64,000 bases of DNA, from NCBI GenBank assembly GCA_016235025.1, contig JACRMV010000001.1:774722-838721 (forward strand). Reading direction: 5' to 3'. The notes beneath the pieces were generated by a model. That model searched no databases. It had not been told where the DNA came from and worked only from the letters and a program-made list of their open reading frames with translations. This DNA is from Rhodocyclales bacterium (lineage in GTDB: Bacteria; Pseudomonadota; Gammaproteobacteria; Burkholderiales; Rhodocyclaceae). Below, piece by piece: positions 38,101 to 45,674 of this stretch (position 1 is the stretch's first letter; each line of letters begins with the position of its first letter). The translations under genes were made by a program, and so were the position numbers.

Positions 38101-38447
38101 GTGCGGGTGGCGGTCGGCTGGCCGGGGGCGCGCGAAACCCACAGCCAGGTCAGCGTGGTCTGCTCGGCATCGCCAAAAACCAGCAGGTGCTCGTGGGCCA
38201 GCTTGAGGGCTTCCTTCTCGATCTTCAGCAGCGTCGGTCGCGGCGGGATATTGCCGGCGCCATCGGGCGTGCACCGCAACACTGCGACGCCGCGCTTCTG
38301 GGCGATGGCGGTGAGGGTGAATGTCTCGCCGCTGACTGGAAGCTCGTGCGGTTTGCGGCTCGCGCGATCCCAGCCGAGTTCATTGAAAAGCTGCTCAAGC
38401 TTGAAGTCGTTGAGCAGCTTCTGGAAACGGGCGGCGTCAATCGTCAT
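35115..38447 (-). CDS. Eco57I-like N6-adenine DNA methyltransferase (large)
   Basis: The 1,110-residue protein has SAM-binding motif I ITILDPTCGSGAFLFAALN (near residue 530) and catalytic motif IV VVIGNPPYVV (near 768). This fits N6-adenine methylases of the type IIG/BREX-PglX/DISARM-MI kind. N-terminal sequence includes GAYYTKEDITEYISKNTVVPHL; the C-terminal part resembles a target-recognition region. No PD-(D/E)XK nuclease motif was found, so cleavage may depend on the neighbouring PLD-helicase. It lies 24 bases after that gene. Confidence 0.85.
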   Translation of the reverse strand: MTIDAARFQKLLNDFKLEQLFNELGWDRASRKPHELPVSGETFTLTAIAQKRGVAVLRCTPDGAGNIPPRPTLLKIEKEALKLAHEHLLVFGDAEQTTLTWLWVSRAPGQPTATRTHTWHKGTSGESLRQKLNQIIWSLEEEEAITLTDVITGLKKAFGRDTVTKKFYERFSAEHEAFADFIAGLTGATDKAWYASLMLNRLMFVYFIQRKGFLDGNINYLADRMQRVRSEAGEGHFHSFYRQFLRRLFHEGLGQAKGARGGDLTKLIGDVPYLNGGLFAVHELEEANPDIDIPDEAFERLFRFFDAYDWHLDDRPLSSGSEINPDVLGYIFEKYINQKQMGAYYTKEDITEYISKNTVVPHLIEQARERCKVAFDGEASVWHLLKADPDRYLYPAMKTGVIDASGQVVPETALPDFVQTGMKDPKARMFERRYNLGEAVFHTATGERGTLPTETWREYVERRSRCLAVRDKLSGGEVKSADDLITLNLDIRQFMQDVIDTCTGPDLLRAVWQAIVGRVPEKANEKFRHGITILDPTCGSGAFLFAALNVLEPLYEACLDRMEGFVEDARKLGKPVDAEFTKVLDEVGRHHSRRYFIYKNIILHNLFGVDIMAEAVEICKLRLFLKLVSQVDAGRELEPLPDIDFNIRAGNTLVGYATEAQFDAANTLASDQAHRDEIKASTADLADLFDRFREQQTVHGGKVTTDDKRKLRDKLNGLSLELDRYLAHDYGIDPDNAAAFAAWRTSHQPFHWFAEFYGVMREGGFDVVIGNPPYVVNSAQKVSYDLSMSGLATLPAGNLYAFVFERSAQVAKSRGPISLIVQLTAISSGRMQSLQDILVSRGLLVVLPYPRRPESMFDGVEMPVVILSSYPRAHQALVTTRVGRMYGQERPLCLQTHATVTHGTRLHGHRIGKLHTDTEKFIISKVFAAKHSTRHLVARGGDHVVFYQEACRYWLKAQAGLPFFSRNGEIMQPPHGRVFSATDENAAAFWGCLLNSSLFYWYYSLFSDCEHVNDDLVKTIPIPTHWGDRQWTELSEKLSSALASYATRKTIRTKQGHVIEYDEMKASRAKASIDEIDFALGRLFGLTDVEADFIVNYDIKYRMGGADEEA

Positions 38448-38471
38448 GGTTGTTTTTCTCGGTGACTATCA

Positions 38472-41400
38472 TCACGCCAGGCCCATCGAGCAGATCAGTT
38501 TGGGATCGCGCTGGCTTTCCTGTTCGTCGATCACACAGAGGCGACCATCTTCGCGCAGGGTCAGCGCCAGCTCGGCGAGCTTGTGATCGTCGATGCCGGC
38601 TTTCAACTGGCGGTTCAATGTGTCGGTAGCCGACTGGTAGAGTGGGTAGCGAAAGATTTCTTCCAGTGCGCGGTCGATGCGCCGAACGTATTCGTCGGTG
38701 ATGAACAGGTCGCGTCGCAGTTGGTCACCCCGGCCCAGGGATTCGCGGTAGCGCTTGAGCCGTTCGTAGGCCTTGAAGCGAGCGCCGGAGGGACGACCCA
38801 GCGCGCCGCCGAAGGACTTTTCTTCCTCAACGATGTGCGCCAGTCCCGCGCTGGTGAGGGCATGGTGATGTTCGGTGCGCGGCAGGGCCACAGTGTCAGC
38901 CGAGCAGGCGGCAGCTTTCAGGATGGTGAGCTGGGATTGGGTAACAGGTTTGCCGGCATCGTCCATCCAGGCCAGCGCGTCGTTACCCTGACTCGTGCGC
39001 ATATACACCAGTACGCCCTTGGGCGCCTCAGGTGAATGCGGGTGCGCTTTGGTGGCATAGACCACGTTGGGCATGGTTTCGATCTTGGCGGCCAGCGAGG
39101 GGTCGGCGTCGGTGGCGTTCTTCCATATCTGGTAGGCGTAGGAAGCGAGGTCCACCTCGGTGTCGCCATCGTCGTCGAGGATGCCGTTCTTCTCGGTGTA
39201 AAGGTCGCGGATGAGTTCGTCGTCCTTGTCGTCGTCGAAAAAGGTTTCGTCGGAACCGACGACTTCCTTGTTCTCGACCAGGCGCTGGCGCACGCGGGCG
39301 CGAAGCCGGATCAGGCGCTCGACACCATCTGCGGGGACAAAGGAGTAGCAAAGAATCTGGTCGGACTGCTGGCCTATCCGGTCAACGCGGCCTGCCCGCT
39401 GGATAAGGCGGATGATGGCCCAGGGAAGGTCGTAGTTGACGATGATGTGGGCATCCTGAAGGTTCTGGCCTTCGGAGAGCACGTCGGTGGCGATCAGCAC
39501 GCGGAGTTCATCCGCTCCGCGTATGTTGTCGCGTTTGTCGTTGGACACCGGCGAGAAACGCCAAGCCAGGTGCGTGGGGTCGGCGCTATCGCCGGTGGCC
39601 TCTGCAATCTGTTTGATGCCGCGAGCGGTCAACTGAGACTTGAGGTAACGCGCCGTGTCGGCGAATTGGGTAAAGATCAGCAGTTTTTCCTTGCCGTGGC
39701 GCACGCTGGCGAGCTTTAACAATTCGGCCAGCTTGGCATCGTGATCGGGGTTCCAGTCGCCGCACTGCTTGAGCACGTCGAGCAATGCCAATGCATCAGT
39801 CTGCAAATCCTTGGCCAGGCTTTTCAGGAACAGGCTGCTCGGCAACCACTTGAAGCGATTCTTGAACGGGCCGCTGTAAGCCGTATAGGCTTTGGCGGCG
39901 CGCTCGCGATAGTCGGCTTCGGTACGCAGCCCGTTGGTTGTTACTGTGCTGACTTCCGGGTCATCGACGATTGCGTCGTCATCGACATCCGCGGCCATCG
40001 CGTCTTCGGGGTCTTCGTCGTAATAGCGGGTGTCCAGCAGTTCGGCGCCTTGCGTGCCCAACGGGATGTCCAGCCCGTTCTCAATGGCGTGCAGCACGAT
40101 GAAGTTGCGCAGGATGTGGCGCTCGATGGAGAGCAGGAAGGCCGGGCCGGCACTTTCGAGGCGCTTGAACAAGTTGGTGCGACAGAACCCCATCAGCCGG
40201 GTGCCCGCGCGGGAAAGACCGTCGATGATCTTGTCCTGGTGAGGTGTAGGCGGGATTTTCGACTTGCCATCAAGATAGTTGCCCAACCCGTAGCGCGGCA
40301 GTTTCAGCGCGTTGATCGTTCCGACCACCGTGGCGGAATAGAAACGGGCGTAGGGGTCGGCAGGGTCGGCGTCGTTGATTGCGAAAGTCAGGTTCTTAGG
40401 CACACGCTTTGGGAAGTAGGACTTTGTGCCGTCCGCGAACTGGAGATACTTGCCGCGTTCATCGGCTTGAGAATAATGCTGCATGATGAAGCCGCGCGTG
40501 CGGCGAACCATGTAGAGGCGCATCAGGTCACGCCAGTCGTCCGGGTCGGTACTTTTTTCAAATGCTGCCAGCGAGCGCACCGGGCACTGGTGGCGACGGA
40601 TGAACTCATGCTCCCCCCCAAGCTCTGCCAGCAGCTTTTCCGGTCGAACACCGATGTCGGCATCTTCCCGCAGGAACAGCGAGAGTTGCGCCGAGAGGTC
40701 GAGGTAGGTCTTGTTGTAGGGCGTGGCCGACAGCAGAATGCAATTGCTGTCGTTCTTCTCGATGTATTCGCGGATCACCTTCCAGCGCTTGCCCTCCTTG
40801 TTGCGCAGGTTGTGCGATTCGTCGATGAGCACGACGCGGTAGCGGCGGGTCTTCTCCGGTAGCTCGTTCAAGACCCTGGACAGCGATAAGACCTTGGCAT
40901 GCAGTCGATAGCGGTGCACGTAGTCTTCCCACATCGGCACGAGGTTCTTGGGGCAGATGATCAGCGTTTCGGTGTGGTAGTCGTCCTCGAAAACCTTGGC
41001 CAGCGCCGTGGCCATCATGGACTTGCCAAGACCGACCACATCACCGATGAGCACACCACCGCGCTTGTTGAGATGGTGGGCGGCAATCTTGACGGCGGCA
41101 ATCTGGAAGTCGAACAGGGTATTGCCGAAGACGGAAGGAATATGAAATTCGGAAAGCCCGGCCCTGGCCTCCTGGGCCAAGTGATAGGCCATCTTGAGGT
41201 AGACGTGATAAGGCGACACCAGCCGCTCGCCTGCCCAGCTCTCGTCGATAATTTCGGCCAGTTCCTTGGAAATATCGATACACCAGCGGTCTTGCCAACG
41301 ATCCTCGAACCAATCCACCAGCTTGTTGCAGGCGTCATGCTCCAGAACGTCGACGTTCAGTTCACCCTGCCGGGCCAGTCCGGCAAGGGTGAGATTGCTG

Positions 41401-41876
41401 CTGCCCAAGAAACCGGTGACGGGATTGTTGGCATCATGCCGGTGGAGCAGGTAGAGCTTGGCGTGCAAGGGATGGCGCAGATACACCTTCACGACCAGCT
41501 TTGTTGCCCGAATCTGCTCGGCAAGCTGACGCAGGGCAGACTCGTCTTCGTTGGTGGGTATGCCGAAGGTCAATTGGCTGCGGAACTCCTCGGCAATACG
41601 TCGCTTCTCTCGGATGGCCGTCTGATTGTCGAGGGCGTCTTCTTCTTGAGAGCGCAGCGCGCGACGTAGTTCGTCCGTGGGCGTGACATGCATGCCGACC
41701 AGCAGTCGACAGCATTGACCGTCGCCACCTGCCCAGCGATCAACATGCTTTGCCAGGTGCCGCCAGCCGCGCAGGTTGAAGTAGCCGACGCAAAAATCGG
41801 CCCGCTCGGCAACTTGCAGCGTTTCCTCCAACGCTGGCAAAAGCGATTTCTCAATGTTGTCGAAGATTCTCGGCAT
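38472..41876 (-). CDS. PLD-nuclease and SNF2-helicase fusion protein
   Basis: The 1,134-residue protein carries an N-terminal phospholipase-D-like domain (HPLHAKLYLLHR near residue 135, then GFLGSSNLTLAGL). An SNF2-type helicase follows, with GDVVGLGKSMMATALAK near 275, a DESH box near 350, LLSATPYNK, and the C-terminal RAGRVDRIGQQ motif near 830. PLD domains with an HxK motif can be nucleases. I chose the ATG at 41876 because of the strong GAGGTAGGGG-like ribosome binding site; the frame opens 29 codons earlier. Upstream gene of a restriction-like operon. Confidence 0.85.
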   Translation of the reverse strand: MPRIFDNIEKSLLPALEETLQVAERADFCVGYFNLRGWRHLAKHVDRWAGGDGQCCRLLVGMHVTPTDELRRALRSQEEDALDNQTAIREKRRIAEEFRSQLTFGIPTNEDESALRQLAEQIRATKLVVKVYLRHPLHAKLYLLHRHDANNPVTGFLGSSNLTLAGLARQGELNVDVLEHDACNKLVDWFEDRWQDRWCIDISKELAEIIDESWAGERLVSPYHVYLKMAYHLAQEARAGLSEFHIPSVFGNTLFDFQIAAVKIAAHHLNKRGGVLIGDVVGLGKSMMATALAKVFEDDYHTETLIICPKNLVPMWEDYVHRYRLHAKVLSLSRVLNELPEKTRRYRVVLIDESHNLRNKEGKRWKVIREYIEKNDSNCILLSATPYNKTYLDLSAQLSLFLREDADIGVRPEKLLAELGGEHEFIRRHQCPVRSLAAFEKSTDPDDWRDLMRLYMVRRTRGFIMQHYSQADERGKYLQFADGTKSYFPKRVPKNLTFAINDADPADPYARFYSATVVGTINALKLPRYGLGNYLDGKSKIPPTPHQDKIIDGLSRAGTRLMGFCRTNLFKRLESAGPAFLLSIERHILRNFIVLHAIENGLDIPLGTQGAELLDTRYYDEDPEDAMAADVDDDAIVDDPEVSTVTTNGLRTEADYRERAAKAYTAYSGPFKNRFKWLPSSLFLKSLAKDLQTDALALLDVLKQCGDWNPDHDAKLAELLKLASVRHGKEKLLIFTQFADTARYLKSQLTARGIKQIAEATGDSADPTHLAWRFSPVSNDKRDNIRGADELRVLIATDVLSEGQNLQDAHIIVNYDLPWAIIRLIQRAGRVDRIGQQSDQILCYSFVPADGVERLIRLRARVRQRLVENKEVVGSDETFFDDDKDDELIRDLYTEKNGILDDDGDTEVDLASYAYQIWKNATDADPSLAAKIETMPNVVYATKAHPHSPEAPKGVLVYMRTSQGNDALAWMDDAGKPVTQSQLTILKAAACSADTVALPRTEHHHALTSAGLAHIVEEEKSFGGALGRPSGARFKAYERLKRYRESLGRGDQLRRDLFITDEYVRRIDRALEEIFRYPLYQSATDTLNRQLKAGIDDHKLAELALTLREDGRLCVIDEQESQRDPKLICSMGLA

Positions 41877-41986
41877 GGGATCCCCTACCTCTTTATGCGT
41901 CGTTTTTCTGGCCAAGTACGGTAATTTACTGGAACATCCAGCACAATCCAAAATGAATTCCATAATTCGGCTGATTGGGAGGCCAC

Positions 41987-42355
41987 ATGACCCGCCACTA
42001 CTCGCCCCGCGACTTCTTTCGCAACGCGCCGAATGCCTTGCTCGCCCGCTACTTCGCGGCCCGCGATGTCTTGCGGAACTTCGATTTCAAGGGCATCAAG
42101 GAAACCAGGATAGAGCCGCTGTTCGAGGCATGGCTGGCGGTGCCGGAAGCGCAGCGTGCACCGATGGAAGTGGACTTGCGCGCCATTGGCGACATGAGCA
42201 ACGAGAAGGGCGTCAAGGCCATCATCGACGAGGCGGAATTTCACATGGATGAGGACGGCGAGCATCACGCCTTCATCGCCCTGCTGATGACCGAAGGCAC
42301 AAAGCCAGTGCGCGGCTTTAAACGCTCTGGCGTGGTCCAGTACATGATGCGGTAG
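41987..42355 (+). pseudogene. Truncated conserved hypothetical gene with repeat-derived 3' end
   Basis: A good GGGAGG site precedes an ATG. About 100 residues look like a genuine protein start (MTRHYSPRDFFRNAPNALLA, then FDFKGIKETRIEPLFEAW). The last 21 residues (from TEGTKPVRG to VVQYMMR) are encoded by the right inverted repeat, so the original C terminus is missing. As I recall, related proteins are longer. Function unknown; it is divergent from the PLD-helicase gene. Confidence 0.6.
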
Positions 42356-42404
42356 CGACGGCGCGGGGCTTGCAGGGTTTATTGCAAGCGCCGTGATGGA
42401 GCGG
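42291..42404 (+). repeat. Right copy of 115-bp imperfect inverted repeat
   Basis: Inverted partner of 29666-29780. It contains the 3' end of the truncated gene and the hairpin GCTTGCA-GGGTTTAT-TGCAAGC at about 42368-42389. Confidence 0.75.
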
Positions 42405-42422
42405 TCAGAGATTTATCCGCGT

Positions 42423-42447
42423 CAAAAGTCGGCTCTGGCAGGACGGC
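42423..42447 (+). repeat. Dispersed 24-bp repeat, copy 16
   Basis: CAAAAGTCGGCTCTGGCAG core with two changes; the last copy before the tRNA-Pro element. Confidence 0.65.
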
Positions 42448-42517
42448 GTGACAGAAATCAGCATCGCCTGCCCCAGGTTTTGCATGGGGCAGTTTTCAAT
42501 TTCCCGCCCAAAATGAA

Positions 42518-42548
42518 AAGGGTTTCCGGCGATTAACCGGAAACCCTT
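42518..42548 (-). terminator. Terminator of the tRNA-Pro locus
   Basis: Perfect 12-bp arms AAGGGTTTCCGG and CCGGAAACCCTT around a 7-base loop. On the minus strand a T-rich stretch follows the tRNA 3' end. It probably belonged to the original tRNA gene. Confidence 0.8.
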
Positions 42549-42556
42549 GGTGTTAC

Positions 42557-42602
42557 TGGTCGGGGCGGCGGGATTCGAACTCGCGACCCCTTGCACCCCA
42601 TG
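42557..42602 (-). other. 3' part of tRNA-Pro(GGG), probable attachment site
   Basis: On the minus strand, this reads as the last part of a proline tRNA from the anticodon loop (ATGGGGT, anticodon GGG), through GTCGCGAGTTCGAATCCCGC and GCCCCGA to the CCA end. The 5' half (acceptor, D arm and 5' anticodon stem) is absent: upstream sequence is unrelated. A tRNA 3' fragment next to a tyrosine integrase is the classic mark of an integrative element boundary. The intact tRNA should lie at the other end, beyond the window. Confidence 0.75.
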
Positions 42603-42792
42603 AGGGTAAAAGTGCATCCCAGAGCATCCAACAACGTCCCAAAAACCATCTCAACACATTGTTTTGTATGTAGAAAAATACCTTTACCATTCCAGCATCG
42701 TCTCATACAATCCAACCACATCCGGCAAATCTGTGGGGGGAAATGTGGGGGGAATTCTACCCCACCGACCGCTCCCCGACAAGGAGGCAAGC

Positions 42793-44229
42793 ATGGGTAA
42801 GCTGACCGTAAAGGAACTTGAGGCACTCGGCAACAAGGACCAGGGCAAGAAACTTCGCGAAGATGGTGGCCTGATTGGATCGGTACGCTGCGGTGCAAGC
42901 GGGGCGTCGGTCTACTTCGATTGGCGCTACCGCTTCGACGGCAAGGTGAAGCAAATCGCTGTCGGTGCGTGGCCAAAACTCTCTCTCGCATCGATCCGCT
43001 CCGAACGAGACCGGCTGAAAGTAGAGGTTGACGGTGGATCCGATCCCACAGAACGCCGCAAAGCGGAACGACTCAAGGTCAAAGTCGACCAGTTGGAAGA
43101 AATAGAAAAACAACAGAAGCGACTTGAAGAAATTGTCACCCAGCAGGCAAGGCTCACCGTCCAAGGGCTATTTGAGCGCTGGGCCGAGGTCGATCTTATC
43201 CGCCGCAAAGACGGAGGGAAAGAAGTCCGGCGCATGTTCGAGAAAGATGTGCTGCCGAAGCTGGGCCCCCTCCCCGTCACGGATGTCAAGAAAGGGCACA
43301 TTACACTGGTCACTGATCCTCTGTTAGCAAGAGGCGTGAACCGGATGGCCAAACTTGTATTTTCTTTAGTACGGCAGATGTTCCGGTTTGCAGTTGATCG
43401 AGACTACATCGAAGCCGACCCAACCGCCAGTATCCGAAAGGTCAAGATCGGCGGCCCGGACACTGAACGTGAGCGCGTTCTGAGTCGAGTTGAAATTCAA
43501 ACACTGTGCCACCAATTGCCCAACGCAAGACTGATGCCGCAAACAGAGGCTGCGGTCTGGATCGTCCTTGCAACGCTCTGCCGCATCGGGGAGTTGTCGA
43601 GCGCGAAATGGTCTGACATTGATCTTGATAACAGACGCTGGCGCATCCCCGAAACCAAGAATGGAAAACCTCACGAAATCTACTTGTCGGACTTCGCTGT
43701 GGAGCACTTCCGTAAAGTGAAAGCACTTAGTAATCCTGATATTGCATGGGTTTACCCGGGCCGAGATCACAAGAAGGCACTCTCCAGCAAGTCGATTACC
43801 AAACAGCTCGGTGATAGGCAACGTAGTAGGGAACCGATGAAGCGGCGCAGCAAATCCACCTCTGCCTTGGCGTTACCAGGTGGTAAGTGGGGACCCCATG
43901 ATTTGAGGAGAACTGGTGCCACAATGATGACGCAGCTACATGTGCTACCTGATGTCGTTGAGCATTGTCTGAACCATATCGAAGAGAATCGGACGAAGCG
44001 CGTTTACCAACGGCATACTTACGAGCATGAAATGCAAGCAGCCTGGAAGGTCCTTGGTAAGCATTTGACACGCCTGGCGGCACCCCATGTGAATAACACT
44101 GCAGGATCCGCCGCCAAGAACACTCCGCCCCTCAAGAAATTACCAGAGGCTCGCAAGAATACCGCTTCAAAAACAAGCACACTACGGCTGATCCATACAC
44201 CGGCGCAGGAAACAGCACCCACGGCATAG
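42793..44229 (+). CDS. Tyrosine integrase, DUF4102/P4-like
   Basis: The 478-residue integrase has an N-terminal arm-binding region (YFDWRYRFDGKVKQIAVGAW) and a coiled linker near residues 95-115. The catalytic domain has Arg264 (ATLCRIGELSS), His369/Arg372 (GPHDLRRTGA), His395, and a tyrosine at 405 or 410 (VYQRHTYEHEM). The ATG at 42793 follows AAGGAGG. It should catalyse excision and integration at the tRNA-Pro site 190 bases upstream. Confidence 0.92.
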   Translation: MGKLTVKELEALGNKDQGKKLREDGGLIGSVRCGASGASVYFDWRYRFDGKVKQIAVGAWPKLSLASIRSERDRLKVEVDGGSDPTERRKAERLKVKVDQLEEIEKQQKRLEEIVTQQARLTVQGLFERWAEVDLIRRKDGGKEVRRMFEKDVLPKLGPLPVTDVKKGHITLVTDPLLARGVNRMAKLVFSLVRQMFRFAVDRDYIEADPTASIRKVKIGGPDTERERVLSRVEIQTLCHQLPNARLMPQTEAAVWIVLATLCRIGELSSAKWSDIDLDNRRWRIPETKNGKPHEIYLSDFAVEHFRKVKALSNPDIAWVYPGRDHKKALSSKSITKQLGDRQRSREPMKRRSKSTSALALPGGKWGPHDLRRTGATMMTQLHVLPDVVEHCLNHIEENRTKRVYQRHTYEHEMQAAWKVLGKHLTRLAAPHVNNTAGSAAKNTPPLKKLPEARKNTASKTSTLRLIHTPAQETAPTA

Positions 44230-44703
44230 ATGAACAGTGCGCGAACATCGGGGGGATAAGCCTCCGATCAGAATTGCTTCCCTGCGCAGAATCAAGGCTT
44301 CCACCTCGACAACATCGAGTAAACCAACTCGGTGAGGAACGCGACGACCCGATGGTCCTTGCACGACCACATAGGCGTACAAGGCCACCTGCTCACCAGT
44401 CTGGGCCATGACAGCCACCCGCTGCGCGGAAAGTTCGATAACATCCGAACGGTATACGCGATCACACTGCCGAGTCTTCAGTTCGACAAGGACGATGGTC
44501 CCGGCCGGATTACGGTATCCACGGTCAACCTGGGCCATCAAGGCAACCGGAGCAGGCGCCTTGAACAGTTGCTCTGCGTAGACGAGTTGCGCCCGCCGCA
44601 ACTCCCGCGGCAGCCAAACTTGATCCCCTTGGTGCCCCAGGCGACGAAGTGCCCAGACAAACAGGATGACCAAGACGGCGCCCGCAGTCACCCCTTGAAT
44701 CAT
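44182..44703 (-). CDS. Membrane-anchored PD-(D/E)XK (Cas4/RecB-like) nuclease half
   Basis: The 173-residue protein has an N-terminal transmembrane helix (GAVLVILFVWAL). It has a nuclease core with Asp60 in AQVDRGYRN, Glu74-x-Lys76 in VLVELKTR and a Gln-containing helix (ELSAQRVAVMAQTG). It ends with a cysteine cluster (HLCRGCCFLRRC) like the C-terminal Cys set of Cas4. The first Cas4-type cysteine and N-terminal helix are instead in the preceding gene, which it overlaps by ATGA. Function in the element is unknown; DNA end processing is plausible. Confidence 0.55.
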   Translation of the reverse strand: MIQGVTAGAVLVILFVWALRRLGHQGDQVWLPRELRRAQLVYAEQLFKAPAPVALMAQVDRGYRNPAGTIVLVELKTRQCDRVYRSDVIELSAQRVAVMAQTGEQVALYAYVVVQGPSGRRVPHRVGLLDVVEVEALILRREAILIGGLSPRCSRTVHLCRGCCFLRRCMDQP

Positions 44704-45155
44704 CGCCCTGCCCTCCACCTCTCCAACCTTGCCGTTACCCAGACCGCGGGACGAAGCAAAGCACGCATCGCCCGAATCAGCCACAGATGCAGCATCCGGC
44801 ACTTGTCCAGTGTCACACGACAGTAGGCAAGGATCACACCTTGGCCGAGCATCGAGCGACACAGCACCCGTTCGCGAAACGCTCGCAGTACCGTGACCTC
44901 ATACCCATTACCATGCAACAGGATGACGATGAAGCACGCCCCCTTGCATACCGGCTGCGGCTGTACCAACCCTTCCTGGAAGAGTCGCCGGTGCTCTCTC
45001 CCTCCTTGTGCCATGTTCTTTCGTTGCTGGGCTGAGCGCCGCTGGCCATAGCGATGCTCGAACAGCACCATGCGCTCGCAGACGCCCATCTGGGCAAGCT
45101 CCGATGCGCTGACATGCTGGCGACGGCCGGAGCGTGGCCGGCGATTGGCGCTCAC
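44700..45155 (-). CDS. Small protein with Cas4-like N-terminal segment
   Basis: The 151-residue product begins at a GTG overlapping the upstream stop (GTGA). SASELAQMGVCERMVLFEHR followed by GGREHRRLF resembles the start of Cas4/RecB-like nucleases, including the first cluster cysteine and the His-containing helix. The nuclease D/ExK motif is not here but in the next gene. The C-terminal half is basic and cysteine-bearing and otherwise unrecognised. The two genes may form one split enzyme. Confidence 0.5.
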   Translation of the reverse strand: MSANRRPRSGRRQHVSASELAQMGVCERMVLFEHRYGQRRSAQQRKNMAQGGREHRRLFQEGLVQPQPVCKGACFIVILLHGNGYEVTVLRAFRERVLCRSMLGQGVILAYCRVTLDKCRMLHLWLIRAMRALLRPAVWVTARLERWRAGR

Positions 45156-45646
45156 GGCACGCTCCCCTGCCGGGTCTGCATCGCGTGCCAGCGGCAATAC
45201 TCCCGGTCAATCAGGTAATCGATCCGTGCCGCGGTGCGCCGTTGCTTCGCCTCGAGAATTCGGTGCATCACCAGCGAGTAAAGCAGTACGAAGCACGGCA
45301 ATGTCAGCAGGACCATCCATCCTAAAGCGACAGCGAAGAACCCGGCGGCCGCCAAGATCACCAACATGTCACCTTCGCCGGACCGCGGGCGTCTCCCTTC
45401 GCGAACGAAGTTCGCCCCCTCGCCGGTCGTGTGGTCGATTACTACCAACACCAGACCCGGTAGCGAGCGGGCGACCACGACGCTCACCTCGTCCCCAAGC
45501 TTCATTGAACCAACCGGCTGATCCAACGCGAGATCGGCCACTTGCCCCTCGTCCGGTCTGAGTCGCAGCCGATACCCGTTGCGCTCTTGATCCCGCAATA
45601 TGTCGCCCACCCAACCGTGGATGACCCGAAAAGCTTTCTGATCCAT
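45152..45646 (-). CDS. Small membrane protein, function unknown
   Basis: The 164-residue protein has a beta-rich N-terminal domain (about 80 residues, YRLRLRPDEGQVADLAL) and two adjacent hydrophobic segments (MLVILAAAGFFAVALGWMV and LTLPCFVLLYSLVMH). A basic tail follows. The ATG at 45646 follows AGGAG. It is co-directional and overlapping with the Cas4-like pair, so the three are probably one functional unit. Confidence 0.55.
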   Translation of the reverse strand: MDQKAFRVIHGWVGDILRDQERNGYRLRLRPDEGQVADLALDQPVGSMKLGDEVSVVVARSLPGLVLVVIDHTTGEGANFVREGRRPRSGEGDMLVILAAAGFFAVALGWMVLLTLPCFVLLYSLVMHRILEAKQRRTAARIDYLIDREYCRWHAMQTRQGSVP

Positions 45647-45674
45647 GGAGATACTCCTAATCTGCACAGTTCGA

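Larger units (their letters stand above)
42356..42792. other. Junction between defence region and tRNA-Pro element
   Basis: In order this gap has the end of the right inverted repeat, a dispersed-repeat copy, a strong palindromic terminator, the tRNA-Pro fragment, and the integrase upstream region ending in AAGGAGG. No separate gene is seen. Confidence 0.6.

Noticed and set aside
27700..42500. Possible CRISPR array, because of many short repeats near defence genes
   Set aside because: The repeats are dispersed in both orientations at irregular distances, without regular spacers, and there are no cas genes (the Cas4-like pair is on the separate element).
42557..42602. A complete tRNA-Pro gene
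   Set aside because: The 5' acceptor strand, D arm and 5' anticodon stem are missing; only the 3' part is present.
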